From: Parapristionchus giblindavisi
Taxonomy: Eukaryota; Nematoda; Chromadorea; Rhabditida; Diplogasteridae
NCBI GenBank assembly: GCA_943737045.1
Contig: CALSFV010000203.1
Coordinates: forward strand, 788,501 to 852,500
Direction: 5' to 3'
Length of the DNA: 64,000 nt
Shown: piece by piece, positions 25,001 to 45,163 of the stretch
Numbering within the stretch: position 1 is the first letter of the stretch
Layout of the letters: every line of letters begins with the position of its first letter
Translations under genes and position numbers: made by a program
The notes under the pieces: model-generated
Seen by the model: the letters and a program-made list of their open reading frames with translations, nothing else
The model's database searches: none
What the model was told of the DNA's origin: nothing

Positions 25001-25922
25001 GCCAATCCCAATTTGAACAATCAATACAGTAATGATCACCCTCAGTGGAATATCATTCCAATTAGATACGAGTCCTTCTAAGTAACGTCTCTTCTTTCAC
25101 AATATTTCAGTGATCCTTAGAGATTCATCGATGTACCATGCAACCATAGAAACGACTCAGTAGTTACACAATATAAGTTATTGCATAATAGAAAAAAAGT
25201 GGTGTGGATAAGAAAGTATCGTGTGAACGTCCTTTGATTCGTTATATAAGTGAGAAAGGGGCACGGCAGTCAGTCAGTTACCCCTATTCGGCCATTCTTC
25301 TTCTTCTTCTTCTTCTCTTCTTCAATATACGGGTCAATATCCCCCCTCATTGGAGAGAGTGAAGATACCTACAATGTCCATCAATCCTCAGGTCGTAGCT
25401 GCTCGTCTGGAGCAGGAGGAACGTCGTAAGGAGAAACATCGTAAGATGGAAGCTGAAAGGGAGAAGATGCGTGAAGGAATTCGCTCTAAGGTAAGGATCA
25501 TGATCATGATGTATGCGGTATTTACGATCGTGTTTATGATCTAATTATGAATTCATTACAGTACAACATCCAGAAGAAGGAAGAGAATGGACCTGGTATG
25601 GACTATGCGGAAGGAAGAATTGGAGCTGCGAGAAAGAAGACTCCAGAAGAACTTGCTGCAGAAATGAATGCAGATGAAGATAGTAAGTAGAGCTTACCCC
25701 ATACTTATTCATAATGATCAATTTCAAACTTCTTCAACTCTTTATTCTTTTTCAAAATGAATAGTCATAGTCTCGTACCCTTTGAGAGCTTGCAATAAGA
25801 CCAAAAAATCTTCTTAAGGTATCATTGGACAACTCGGACTAACCGAGCACGTTGAGAAGGCAAAGACAGCTGTGACTGGAGCTTTCGAGACTGTCAAGGG
25901 ATTCCTCCCATTCGGAAAATAA
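19083..25922 (+). CDS. cpx-1: Complexin, long isoform using first exon A
   Basis: Five exons (19083-19137, 24622-24692, 25392-25490, 25562-25682, 25819-25922) join in phase to 149 residues. The N-terminus MASFVMKQMVGGKLKEMSG is the conserved invertebrate complexin N-terminal domain. A Gly/Glu-rich accessory linker follows (residues 19-42). The central SNARE-binding helix, about residues 50-80, includes EKHRKMEAEREKMREGI and RSKYNIQKKEE. The C-terminus (GQLGLTEHVEKAKTAV, ending GFLPFGK) is amphipathic and lacks a CAAX box. Complexin binds the assembled SNARE complex at synaptic vesicles, clamping spontaneous release and promoting evoked fusion. An AATTTCAG acceptor lies 34 nt upstream of the ATG. 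The first intron is about 5.5 kb, far longer than any other here, and contains further phase-matched candidate first exons. Confidence 0.92.
20480..20522 (+). CDS. cpx-1: Complexin alternative first exon B (candidate)
   Basis: An ATG opens MNMIVGSMIGNPLG and stops at a GTATTC donor in phase 1, the phase required by complexin exon 2 (24622). MIGNPLG resembles the MVGNQL segment of the usual complexin N-terminus, which makes chance unlikely. The joined product would begin MNMIVGSMIGNPLGGG. This is inference from phase and similarity; no transcript evidence is available. Confidence 0.6.
21464..21499 (+). CDS. Complexin cassette or first exon C (weak candidate)
   Basis: CATCAACAG acceptor, then 36 nt (entry and exit phase 1) reading EDVAPISMPQPPG across the junctions, then donor GTATGT. 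It could be inserted between first exon A or B and exon 2 without changing frame, or start at its own ATG (21484). Evidence is only splice phase and consensus. Confidence 0.3.
23346..23364 (+). CDS. Complexin alternative first exon D (weak candidate)
   Basis: ATG and six codons (MLNLFS) ending in phase 1 at a GTATAA donor, matching complexin exon 2. The open frame extends upstream, so the start is uncertain. It is short enough to be coincidental. Confidence 0.3.
24156..24234 (+). CDS. cpx-1: Complexin alternative first exon E (candidate)
   Basis: ATG followed by 26 codons (starting MRDPVPTTATGF, ending SGARDFFK) and a consensus GTAAGC donor in phase 1, only 387 nt before complexin exon 2. 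There is no sequence similarity to the canonical N-terminus, so if used it would replace the fusion-promoting N-terminal domain. It is the closest start to exon 2 and has an excellent donor. Confidence 0.5.
25243..25250 (+). promoter_or_regulatory. TATA-like box for a short complexin transcript
   Basis: TATATAAG lies about 125 nt upstream of an ATG (25374) whose frame, MSINPQ, reads straight into complexin exon 3 without splicing. It could drive an isoform lacking the N-terminal domain and linker. The same CAG that ends MSINPQ is the exon 3 acceptor. Confidence 0.4.
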
Positions 25923-26941
25923 GAATACAATGGATCGAACGAGAATCGATTACGTCCTCATGTATCTTATCTCTCCATACTACTTCTTGTACCTTCTATG
26001 TCTCTAGTCAACCTCGTAGCCCTTCCGTTGTCTCCACACACTCTCGCATTCTTCCAACCATTCCCGCTAAAGTCATAAAGGACTTGATATATTTATGCGA
26101 TTAAGTGCCCCAATCTGAGATCTCCGCCCATTCCATCCATGTATAGTAGAGATATATTGTATGCAACCACGACCACTTGCTTCTCATCCCTTCAAACCAA
26201 AGTACCAAAAGAGTTTCGCATTACTTCTATAATTTATTTATTTGTATTAGCTCCACACTAGTATTCATTGGAAGTTCAATATGTTTAAGCTCTCTATTCT
26301 ATTTGGTGAACTGTAATACTCCTGAATTTAGTTAGTCGGGAATTATCTTTTTTTTTCATAAGCCATGCTCCTTATGGGCATTCATCTGATCACGTTAAGG
26401 TATATTATTCATTCTGATAAAGTGTAGTATTACGTTAAAATCAGAGAAATAGTGTAAATTGTAAAATTGTTGCAAGCAAGAAAAGCATGAAAGCATGAAA
26501 AATGTTTACATATATTGAATATATTGAACAAGTAATAGATGAACCGGAGGATTCATAAGTGGTTTGTCTCCAGAATAAGAACGAAAGGACGAGGAATCAG
26601 TAGATGGCCTACGGCAAAGTGTGGATTCATTATCGTTACTCTTACTATTGTGCTCAGGGAGTGAGTGAGATCAGATTACCCAGAGATAATAAATGAGAAA
26701 TGGGGAGTGGGGAAACGATGTGAAGAGATGCATATCGAAGAGTAAGGAAGGAAATTAGTACAGTAGTACTGTGATTTACTCTTGTGAGTTGTGGGAGATT
26801 ATATCATATGTTGAGATCACTGGGAGTTAAATAAAAGCAATCGGTTAATAGGCGATAACTGGAGTACTTACAGGACTGGGAATACAAGAAATATAGGACA
26901 TTTTGAATGACGATTGGGAATTTTTCCATGATAAGATAAGA
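25923..26941. other. Convergent intergenic region
   Basis: Holds the 3' UTRs of complexin (plus) and the membrane-protein gene (minus). No further coding segment is seen. Confidence 0.5.
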
Positions 26942-28226
26942 TCATTGACTGGTAGGCAACATCGCTTCATCTTCGCCATTCTTACGACGATCTTCGGGAA
27001 GAACATATGGAGGGATGGCTTCCTGTTCACGTTGACGACTGTAATTAAAAACGAATAATGAGACGTTCTTTTCCCTTTTACGTTATCACATGCCTTGTTG
27101 GGTATCGGCGTAGAATAATTAATTAATTAATTAAGTAAATTATGAGATAACAATGGATACTTACGCTACTTTCATCTGATGTGTTCGATACACGAGACAT
27201 ATACCAGTAATCACTCCGGCTGCTATAATACACAGAACGACGATGCCAAGAATGAGAGCAGAGCTCACTTGCACACCGAGAACATCGAATCGATCCTGGA
27301 ATGGAAGAGATATTAGTCTGAGGACTCCATAAATCAATCACTTGAAAGTATGGTGATGCTGTCTTGACAACGAGATCGGGACAGATTCTATCGGGGAAGT
27401 TGTCGCTCGTAAAGCACATGCAAGTAGTATTCGCCTTCCTGTACAAGGTGATACAAATGCAAGGAATGCAAGTGGGAAGGGGTAATGCATAGCTACATTT
27501 ACCTTACGTGCATAAGCCGTAACCTCTCCCGTAGCGCCTCCGTCGTTATGACGGTGGTTACGGCGTAGGCACGTAAGGCAATAAAAGGTAAAAACAACCT
27601 ACTCGAAGTGAGGCTCATCATCGCTACATGGAATCATATCACAAAATTCCTCTGGTTGATTGAAACAGCACTTGCATCCACTTGAAATAATTAAATTTTA
27701 TTATATCTTGACACGATAAGAGTGACTACTTACTTTTCATGCCTAAAGCATTTTGTAGTAAACTGATCACACCGGGAACCTTCATCTAACAGTTTCCTGA
27801 ATATTGCAATATATATTCGAATCGGTGACCACTACAAAGTTTTCCTTATGGCCTGTGATTTGGACTGTACAATAATTAATTAACAAAAGGATGTTATGGG
27901 ACATACCTACAAATACAGACAGAAGCGACACCTGCTTTATGATCACGATGGACGAAACTTCGTTCACTTGCCCCCGTACAGAACGATGTGTTCCAGTTTT
28001 CTCTACATGAACATACACGTTCGAAGATTGGCAGTTCCTTCATGTCACTCGAACTAATCTCTTGCGGACCTGGATCGTGATTAAACTATTCAAATAGAAC
28101 AAAAATGAATAGAATGAGTAATTTACCTAGTGAACATTGAAACAATTCGCATTGGTCTCCTGTACAATTACTTGTGGCTACGGATAGATAGAGATGGAAG
28201 AAGAGAAGGAACGATATTATTGTCAT
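26942..28226 (-). CDS. Cysteine-rich type I membrane protein, unrecognised family
   Basis: Seven exons on the minus strand (28127-28226, 27907-28069, 27734-27796, 27603-27680, 27342-27438, 27165-27295, 26942-27038) join in phase to 242 residues. A signal peptide (MTIISFLLFFHLYLSVATS) is followed by an ectodomain of about 150 residues. It has paired cysteines in CxC/CC patterns: CTGDQCELFQC, VCSCRENW, SVCIC, GCKCCFNQPEEFC and TTCMCF. One membrane span (about SSALILGIVVLCIIAAGVI) leads to a 40-residue tail rich in charged residues. The start follows a CTCTCTTTCAG acceptor. The cysteine spacing resembles nematode-specific modules such as ET/CX, but I cannot assign it. Function is unknown; the architecture suggests a cell-surface receptor or adhesion protein. 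Intron 4 carries a hairpin repeat. Confidence 0.75.
27498..27592. repeat. Intronic hairpin repeat
   Basis: Inverted arms (ACCTTACGTGCATAAGCCGT against ACGGCGTAGGCACGTAAGGC) with an inner palindrome CCGTCGTTATGACGG. It is GC-rich relative to its surroundings, has an overall length near 95 bp, and lies within intron 4 of the membrane-protein gene. Confidence 0.8.
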
Positions 28227-31071
28227 GACTGAAAGAGAGAAATTGAAGTGAGGTACAATCCATTATAGGAATTGGTGCAGCCACTAGTAGTGAAAACGAG
28301 TAGAAGAGGAAGAAGAGGAAGAAGAGGAAGAAGCGGAAGAAGAGGAAGAATAAGACGAAGAAGAGGAAGAAGAGGAATAAGGGGAAGAAGAAAGAAGTAT
28401 TGATCGAACGAATTATTGGATGGAATCTGATAGGAGAAACAGAGAAGAAGAGAAATCGAGGGAGAGGGAGAAGACAAATAGGAAGAATTGAGTGCATTAG
28501 TGATAAGACATGAAAGAGAAGAGAAGATCAGCGTCAGATGATTCCATACAATAATACTATTAATCAAGCTACCACACAAGCGAAGGCACTCTATCGCAAT
28601 ATCGGTAGATAAGACAATTAATGTATCCCCCCTTAATGGATAGAGTACGGTGGGTGTGGAGAGTGTGTAAGAGTATTGGGAATGGCGCATCTATTGCATT
28701 AACATATTGAGGCCCTTCCTATTCACATTCCTGCTCTTACCCCCAATACCTCCCTTCTCGCATTACTCTAGTAGATAAAGTATAGAATAAAGTAGTGGTG
28801 AAGGGGGGGGGGGAGAACTTACCACAAAAAGTAGTAGAAGAGGAACGAGGGATGGATGTGTATGGGAGGGAACGGAGGGATAGAAGAGAATAGGGACAGA
28901 ATAGAGAATGGAGAATAGAAAGGATATGAGCTTCAATTAGAAGAGGCTAGTGAAGTCCTATTCAGGATAGAGATAGATAGATAGAAAATAGTATGAGAAA
29001 TACAGAGAAAGGTGGAGGAGGACAATGAATGGAATTGTTCGAACAAGGAGAAGAAGAGGAGTAAATAAGCCCTTTCCATTCTAATTCGAAGAGTTGATAT
29101 ATTATGCAGAAGGAAGGGCATTCCAGACGAATAAAGAAGAGGCGGAATATGAACAAGAATATTTCAAATGACGAAATATCATATATGAAGATTCACTTTC
29201 CCCTTGTCTAAATTGTTCGCAGAATTCTGCACAAAAGCTGTCACTTAAATCAACCATTTGAACATTTTATTCCATATTGTTGAGTACGAAATGTTACAGA
29301 AATTCGACAATATCAACGAATTATTAGTTATTATTGCTTAAAATTATTAAAATTAAAATGATGATAATGCTGCATGATGATCATTAGTTTGAAAATGAGA
29401 GCAAATAGATATCATATCAGAGGATATCATATTAAAACTTTAAAAATTGGTGTTCATACTTTTAGGTGATTTCAAATATGATCTTGAGAAGAAAAAAATG
29501 AGATAAAAACTGTACGCTAGAGTGAATTGTTGTGATAGTGATAAGTCATGGACCGCCTCTGTTATTGAACTCGAATCGATGTTTTCACGAAATATGAAAG
29601 AATGAGAATGAAAGCAGCGATGCACAAACGAATACAATAAAGAATATGCAAAGAATGCGAAGGAATTCGTCGTGGTGAGAAAATAATGGAGAAGATTTGA
29701 TGACAAGAGAGAAGGCATACCCAATGTGATGGCAGATAAATGATGAAGAAGACTGACGAGCATTGAATACTAATATGAGCATAATAATTGAACGATTAGG
29801 AACGTTTAGCCATTCAATGGCGTAAAAACATTAAACATTCAGAAAATAGACTAGATTTTTGAGACCAATCAGTCCGATGAAATCGAGTAAGGTATAAATA
29901 TCGAATAGGAACTAATGAATAAATGAAGTAATCTACAGATTAGGGGCAGGGCTTCGATGAGCACTACGCCTTCGTCGATTTGATCGTGTTACAGCAGAAG
30001 TATCGGTCTCCTGGAATGGTAATATATCTCTTCTATCCTATTATTGCATTACAATCGTGTTTGTCGTCCACATTGACATGCTTCTCATTCCTCTCATCTC
30101 CATCTATGTTTCTCTTCTCATCTCTTGTATCTTCCTCTCACATAGTCCACCCTCTCGTGACAAGATATTTCATTGCATAATCACACCATGCATGTATCCA
30201 CCCAATACACCTCAGTGCAACATTTATGAGAAACGGATCAATGATATATTTCACACAGAGGAAGAAAAAAGACAAAGAAGAGAAGGAGGAGAAGGGGGAA
30301 ATGTGTGTGGATTGACTAATATAAGATTAGGTACATGAATACATTCACACACACACACGAGTAGACACTGAAGAGTATCATCAATGGTCGAATAAGAGAG
30401 GCAATAAATAAAGGAGACATGACGGTTGACGAGTGAAAATGCTCGGGTTTGATAAATGGATCAAATATAGTATGGCAGGGCTTAACAGCGATCTATTATT
30501 ATTTATTAAAATTGTTAATATAAGGAGGGTCATACCAATCGATGACTACCTCTCAACATACTATTACTCTTTTGAAAACGAATAAATTAGTACGATCATA
30601 TTATGATTCCTATCTGGAACAAACAAAAAGAAGTAGCTGTTCAGTGAGAATGAGACAAAGACGTGGACTAAAGCACTCTTGAGAAGGAAATACATTGGAT
30701 GAGTAGTCACAGAATACGGACAAAACAACACACAATCTCTATATCTATAGTATATATTAAATGAGGCATTAGGTCGAATGAGAACCGATGAATAATAACC
30801 GACTGGATGATAACCATTTGCAAATGAGATACAAGCGCTAATGAATAGACAAAGTATGCAAATGGTTATGATTCAGTCGGTCATTATTCATCGGTTCTCA
30901 TTCGACCTAGTGCCATTAAATGAATACAGAACAGAAAGGAACGACGAGATACCGGATATCGAATGGAAGAAGTGAGACAATTTATAGCAACGATGACAAG
31001 TGAATTAATTGGATCAATATCATATAAATGCACCGGACTATGAAGGGAACAAAATTAGGAATTGAAGGCAC
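28227..31071. other. Gene-poor region between two minus-strand genes
   Basis: Contains GAAGAG-rich repeats (28300-28460), a poly-G tract (28806-28814) and a large hairpin at 30757-30922. One exon-like plus-strand segment (29950-30018) reads GFDEHYAFVDLIVLQQKYRS between a GGGGCAG acceptor and a GTAATA donor; no partner exons were found. The remaining frames look spurious. Confidence 0.45.
30757..30922. repeat. MITE-like inverted repeat, about 166 bp
   Basis: Arms of about 67 bp (30757-30825 and 30856-30922), sharing AGGTCGAATGAGAACCGATG against CATCGGTTCTCATTCGACCT, around a loop of about 30 nt. No coding capacity. Confidence 0.85.
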
Positions 31072-39817
<8,746 letters not shown>

Positions 39818-42800
39818 GATTCAAACACTCAACCGACGCCTGCAATGGAGAAAGTCATTATCGATCTAATACCACAATCCAAATCCCGTCTATCCGACCA
39901 TAAAGATACTTACTATCAAAAATACTTTAACTATCAAACATGGAAATAACATATTAGCCACTACTGATAGAATCGATATATTAGCTTCAATAAAGTTTGA
40001 ACGATTAGCTCTGTCAAAGTGCTGTGGAAGAGGCAAGCATGGAATATCGAAGAAAACGTCATAGATATATGTTTATATCAGTTTTAATGTTGTAAAGAGA
40101 GAGAAATGGGAGCATTTTATAACTTTTCTGTATTATATGACAAAGTTCATGGCATTTGACACCTTCACATTTATTCTCAATCGAATCCAAAATTTTTGCA
40201 ACAAATCAAAATGAGAAACGAGCGGAATTATAGATAGAAAGAATATTCTTTGTGACTCAACAATGAGAATTATGGAAAGGTATGATCGATAAGAGAGAAT
40301 ATGTCTATATTGTAAAACCAACCTTCACAAGGCGCGGAGAGGAACTGTTGTAGTAGTTGATAGTACGAGATAGAGTAGAATGGAAGGGAAGACAACCGCT
40401 CGAATACTGAAATTTTAGGCAAATGATTAATGGTACTTGGATCAGGTATAGTCTTTGTGTATAAATCACATATTGAATCATTCCTACTGTAGATACGAGT
40501 ATTTTTCTACCGTATGGATCAAAATATATTACTAGACTTACGATTACTATCATGAGCTGAATCGGGAGATGACAATGGTTTCAGTGAGCAACGAGAAGGT
40601 GTAAATCGACTTCTTTTTCTTTTATCGAAACGGAAAGAGAGACGAAGAAATGATCGGCGGGAGTGAAGAGGAGAGAAGAGAAGGGGATAAATCAACGCAT
40701 TGTCATCTCTGAAAGTGGTATGGAATGTAATAGAAGAGTAATAGACGAAATGAGAAGAGAAATCAATTTGGCAGACGAGAACGAAGCTCAATTGAGAGTT
40801 CGCGAGTGACATCGAACGATAAGATGGATGGAGAGAGTGTAGAGAGAGGTGGATGGAAAGAGATTTGAGTAGTGCTACGGAGTGGCGAGAACAGACAAAT
40901 GAATTGAGAATTGTTCGATCGATAGGGATCCTTGAGGAGAGGAAATAGGGCCGTATCTGTTAGAATGAGAGTGAAATAGGATGAAGAAAGGACGACCTAA
41001 CTATTCCTTCTCCTATCCTATCCTATCCTTTACAATGATTTCGCTTTGTGAGTCCCCTTTCTATTATCCTATGGGAACCTTTCAAGGATGAAGGGATGGC
41101 CACTTCATATGCACTTTCATCTCCATATATTCTTCATTCACTACTTTTATCCATTCATTTCGTCTACTCGCATCTTCTCACACTTCCGTACACTTATTCA
41201 TACACGATGAACACCACGAACTCCTTTCTTTGCATTATGTCTCTCTCACACAAAACTTTTTATAATTAGAAAATGTAGTAAAATTAGTGGAGACTGAGAG
41301 ATGAATGTAGTGTAGCGCACAAAGAATTGAATGAATGAAAGACGAGGAGGTATTAAAGTAATGAGAATAGGAAACGATAGAATATATAACGAATAGAGCG
41401 ATACAGGATGAAAGGATGAGTAAACAGAAGAGAGGTATTGTACATGTGGAAACATTGAAATGGACAAGATATTGATAAAAGCAGATGAATGGATAAAAGT
41501 AGAAGATGAACATTGACCCTTTCCTCTTCTTCTTCTTCTTCTTCTCTACGGGGAAGAAGAAGGCATTACACCCGCGGTCACTGCACAATCGATAGTCTCT
41601 CTCTCCCTCTCCCTCTCTCTCCCTCTCCTTCTCTCCCTCCTCTGGCCCCTTCTGCCAATCGCATTGTGAGTAGACTGAGAGAGGAGAAGAGATGGAAGGA
41701 CTGAGAGAGGGTGGTCATTTGAGGAGGATAGAAGGAGATAGAGAGGGGGTAGAGTAGTCTCGTTCTTAGTGTTGTCTCTAAGGATACTCTCCCTTTCTAC
41801 CCCTCATTCTTCTATCTTATCACAATTCTTGCACTAATTGTATCAGATCGTATATAGAAGTAGAAGGAATGCTTGTCTCACTTTATTTCATTTCAATTAT
41901 CCATTCTGTCTATACGCGTATATTAGTTCTCTGACCTTCTTATCGTTTAAAAGTGAGTAGCAGCTTCTTAGGAGAAGACGCAAGAAGAATTATGCTACTC
42001 AGTGGTAATTAGAGACGAAGAAGAGTTCGGAGAGAAGACAAAGAAGGAAGAGTAAGAAGGAGTGAGAAAATTATGTGGAGAGTTGCATGAGTGGATGGAG
42101 AAGAAGAGAGAAGAGAAATAGATGGAGTATGGAAGAAGTCTCGAATTGCACTCACGCAGAGGAAATGGAAATAGTAAGAAGATAGAATAAGTACGAATAA
42201 ATGGACTTCAACACGCCCAGACTAATCAGTCAGCAACCATTCCCTCCCAAATGGTTCCGTGCTTCATAAAGGTCATTGAATTGAATTGAATTGAAAATGG
42301 ACTTCGCTTCATAGTAGTTGAAGATATGAAGAAAGAAAAAGGATTGAAATGTATCACAGACGATACATTGTACACTTCGTTCTTCTCTATTTCAATGTGA
42401 GAACAAACAATACAATGGGGTCTGTATCACTATCGGATCTCCTTTACATACGTCTATCCCCAATCTGTGTCCCTGTCTGGCCCTCTCGCTTTCTCACGAT
42501 CTCTTCCTTCACTCTAGCCAATTTCGCCAAAAATTTTCATGGACACATCATTATATTCCCTCATCATGAAGAGAGAAAAAACCGACGAATTGAGATGCAG
42601 ACAGACCTTGATGACAGAGATGCTATAATTAGGGCACATTTTATGACAAAATAGAGAGAATAGTTACAACGAAATATGAGAAAGTTGATGCTCAATATTT
42701 GCGCATTTAGCTTAATATTATGTGGAACGGACAATTATTCATAGCAAGCAAAATGCCGGCAAACAGAAATTCAATGAAAGAAGAATTTGAATAAAGAACA

Positions 42801-43560
42801 TGAATGATCGATAATATATTAAATATAGATCATAGGGGGATGGAATAGGACAAGAACAGCTGTTACGTTAACGAATGAATGGACTCTACATTCTACCTTT
42901 CTATCTCGATCTCTTCCAACACTATCTCTCTATTCACCATCGTCATTCCATTCTCTTTCTCTCGACTCATCTCAAGTGCAAATGAACGAGAAAATGAGAA
43001 AGATTGTGGACGACGAAGAATGACTTGATTGAGAAGAGGACAAAGATACGATAGAGACATGATATTGTACAATATGGGGCTGATTTGCGACAATGGGAAA
43101 CGGGTTCACGACAATATAACAGAGATATATTGGCGATACAGTATGTACATACAGCACTGTATGATACAGTACGCTCCACAAAGAAGGAAATCAAGAGAGA
43201 GAGCGAAGTTGAGATGGTCAAGAGGGACTTCACAGAACGCACGCTGACAGAACGACACATACTGGACGACTACTATGGCAAAGGAAGACTAGTCTTCCTG
43301 ATCTCGTTTAACGCGATAAGAAGAACCCAATATCATATTTTTATGCAGTATAATTTACTATTTTTATACAGTAAATAATGTGATTTGATTCGGATAATCT
43401 AGAGATTCAAATTGGAGCTGTAACACTAATCACAGAGTGCAGGTTCATTTCAATAATACATTATTACACTGGAGATATTGAACGATTTAAGTAATCTGAG
43501 TGTGTTAAGTGATCTATTATGCGTTTACTTATTTGTGGGACATCTTGCTCATCTTATTAT
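39818..43560. other. Upstream region of liprin-alpha, no supported gene
   Basis: A CTCCATTGCAG acceptor (minus strand, 39840-39841) directly upstream of the liprin start suggests trans-splicing or a 5' UTR intron. The frame at 40519-40812 (minus) could be a 5' exon but has no features. CT-rich repeats occupy 41515-41640 and GAATT repeats lie near 42277. Confidence 0.45.
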
Positions 43561-43569
43561 GATTATCCC

Positions 43570-44400
43570 TTTGTGCACGAGGATATGGGTGGATTATGGT
43601 AGACATCATCGTAGATCTCTTCATCCCTAGTATGAGAGACTGGATTCTCCCCACGGATGATGCCTTCATTTCTCTCGAACTCGTTCCTCTTCAATTGCCA
43701 TCTACAATGGTCTGATAGGCTCATTTAGTGAAGGACTCCTATGAGTCATACAATGTTGACTACACACTGAACATGATCTATTACAGTCTCCCATGGGTGT
43801 GTCAGCTTCTACTCTCTCTCAATGGTAAGAAGACAATGAATCATCTCCATCAATCGCCCCTCTATTTGTCAGTCCTCACTCATCTCTTATCAACGAAAAG
43901 TCAGCATTTCCGTTTAGCTGATTATGAACAATAACTGGACGACAGAAGGCTAAAGATCGTACCTCTCCATTGAACATTATCTGTATTCTTAACATGTCCA
44001 TTTCCTCATTGTAAGCACCAGGAACTCGGCCATCTCCAATAGCGAGCAAAGGTCGAATCGCTTATAAAATCATAAAAATACCATTAAACCGAATCATTAT
44101 TGTGATATATCATGTTTTCATGTTTATCATAGAAGCAATGCAATTAACGACCACGTGAGTATAATGGACACTAGAATGAAGTGTTTGAGAGAATGTCTAC
44201 ACAAAGAAAGTTAAAGAAGCACCTAAATATCCTTGATAGTATCTGAGATCGAGATTAGAGCCATCTGGGCTTCTACAGTAGTGCCGATCATCTCCAGTTC
44301 ATCGCTATCAAATTCACAACGATGTGCACCATTTGGAGGATGGAATAGAGGTAGAGGAATGACAGACAGATGACAGAATTCATTCTACTTCAATTTCATG
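43570..44400 (-). CDS. Fragments of an unassembled minus-strand gene
   Basis: Several exon-like open segments lack a consistent join. (a) 43976-44060 reads AIRPLLAIGDGRVPGAYN and ends EMDMLRIQIMFNGE before a GTACGA donor. (b) 44221-44305 reads DDRHYCRSPDGSNLDLRYY in one frame and ELEMIGTTVEAQMALISISD in another. (c) A signal-peptide-like start, MNSVICLSFLYLYSILQ, lies near 44386. (d) 43570-43715 reads NPVSHTRDEEIYDDVYHNPP to a TAA. Codon choice in (a) looks genuine. I do not recognise the family. Sense-strand assignment of (d) is uncertain because the plus strand is also open there. The gene may be broken, or I may have missed exons. Confidence 0.3.
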
Positions 44401-44454
44401 TTCTTCTTATAATTCCTCATCGAATACCTCGGAATGATCAGAAGAGGGCATGTC

Positions 44455-44455
<1 letters not shown>

Positions 44456-44531
<76 letters not shown>
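44456..44531. repeat. (AT)n dinucleotide repeat
   Basis: About 75 bp of uninterrupted alternating AT, producing meaningless Ile-Tyr repeat frames on both strands. Confidence 0.95.
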
Positions 44532-44533
<2 letters not shown>

Positions 44534-45163
44534 TATTTTTCTTCGATTTTTTTCGAGCGATTACAAACCAAACTGTTTCACGAAAGCTTGTCAAAATTGA
44601 ATTACTGATATCTCTCATTATGCTCACAATTCTTGTTTTAGTGGCCAGTGAAATATGAAAAAAAAACTTCTTTAAAGATCAGCATATCTCACAGCTAATG
44701 AGTCCAATGGAGTAGGCACGAGATGTTCACAATCCCTCTACCTTACTTTTTTCCGCAGTCGACTTATCCCAATTGAAAACGGTGGCACCGCAACTTTTGC
44801 CAGTTTGCAATAGCCCCTCTTCTTCAATGTTGGTAAGAGTCTTGAATAGTATAAGTGTTTGAGTTGTATGACGTTATCATGAAAGTGAATGAAGATTGAA
44901 GATCTCGCTCTATTCTTCGTTTGTAGCAAACACACTAGCAGAGAACATGAGTCATGAACGAATGATCCGTCAGCACCAGTGCAAACTTTCCATCTAAGGC
45001 CGATGAGAATACTCCTTTGGCGAGTCGAGTGGGCCTATCAGTGACAGTTGCATATCGGGAGAGTGCGAGACATACAAAGTAGGCGGGGCATCATTCCATA
45101 TAAATAGATAGAGCTTCATGATTGGCATCAGAGCGAGTTCTACTCATCTCTTCTACTTTCATC
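44532..45163. promoter_or_regulatory. Galectin upstream region with TATA box
   Basis: TATAAATA at 45099-45106 lies 58 nt before the galectin start codon, in the context CATTCCATATAAATAG, and is a credible core promoter. The rest of the stretch shows no coding feature. Confidence 0.6.

Noticed and set aside
28168..28690. 109- and 155-codon Leu/Phe-rich minus frames
   Set aside because: Translation of a GAAGAG repeat; composition is repeat-driven.
42349..42654. 101-codon plus-strand frame
   Set aside because: No similarity, no signal or domain, no splice signals, and no matching neighbouring exons.
44370..44658. Ile-Tyr repeat frames
   Set aside because: (AT)n microsatellite.
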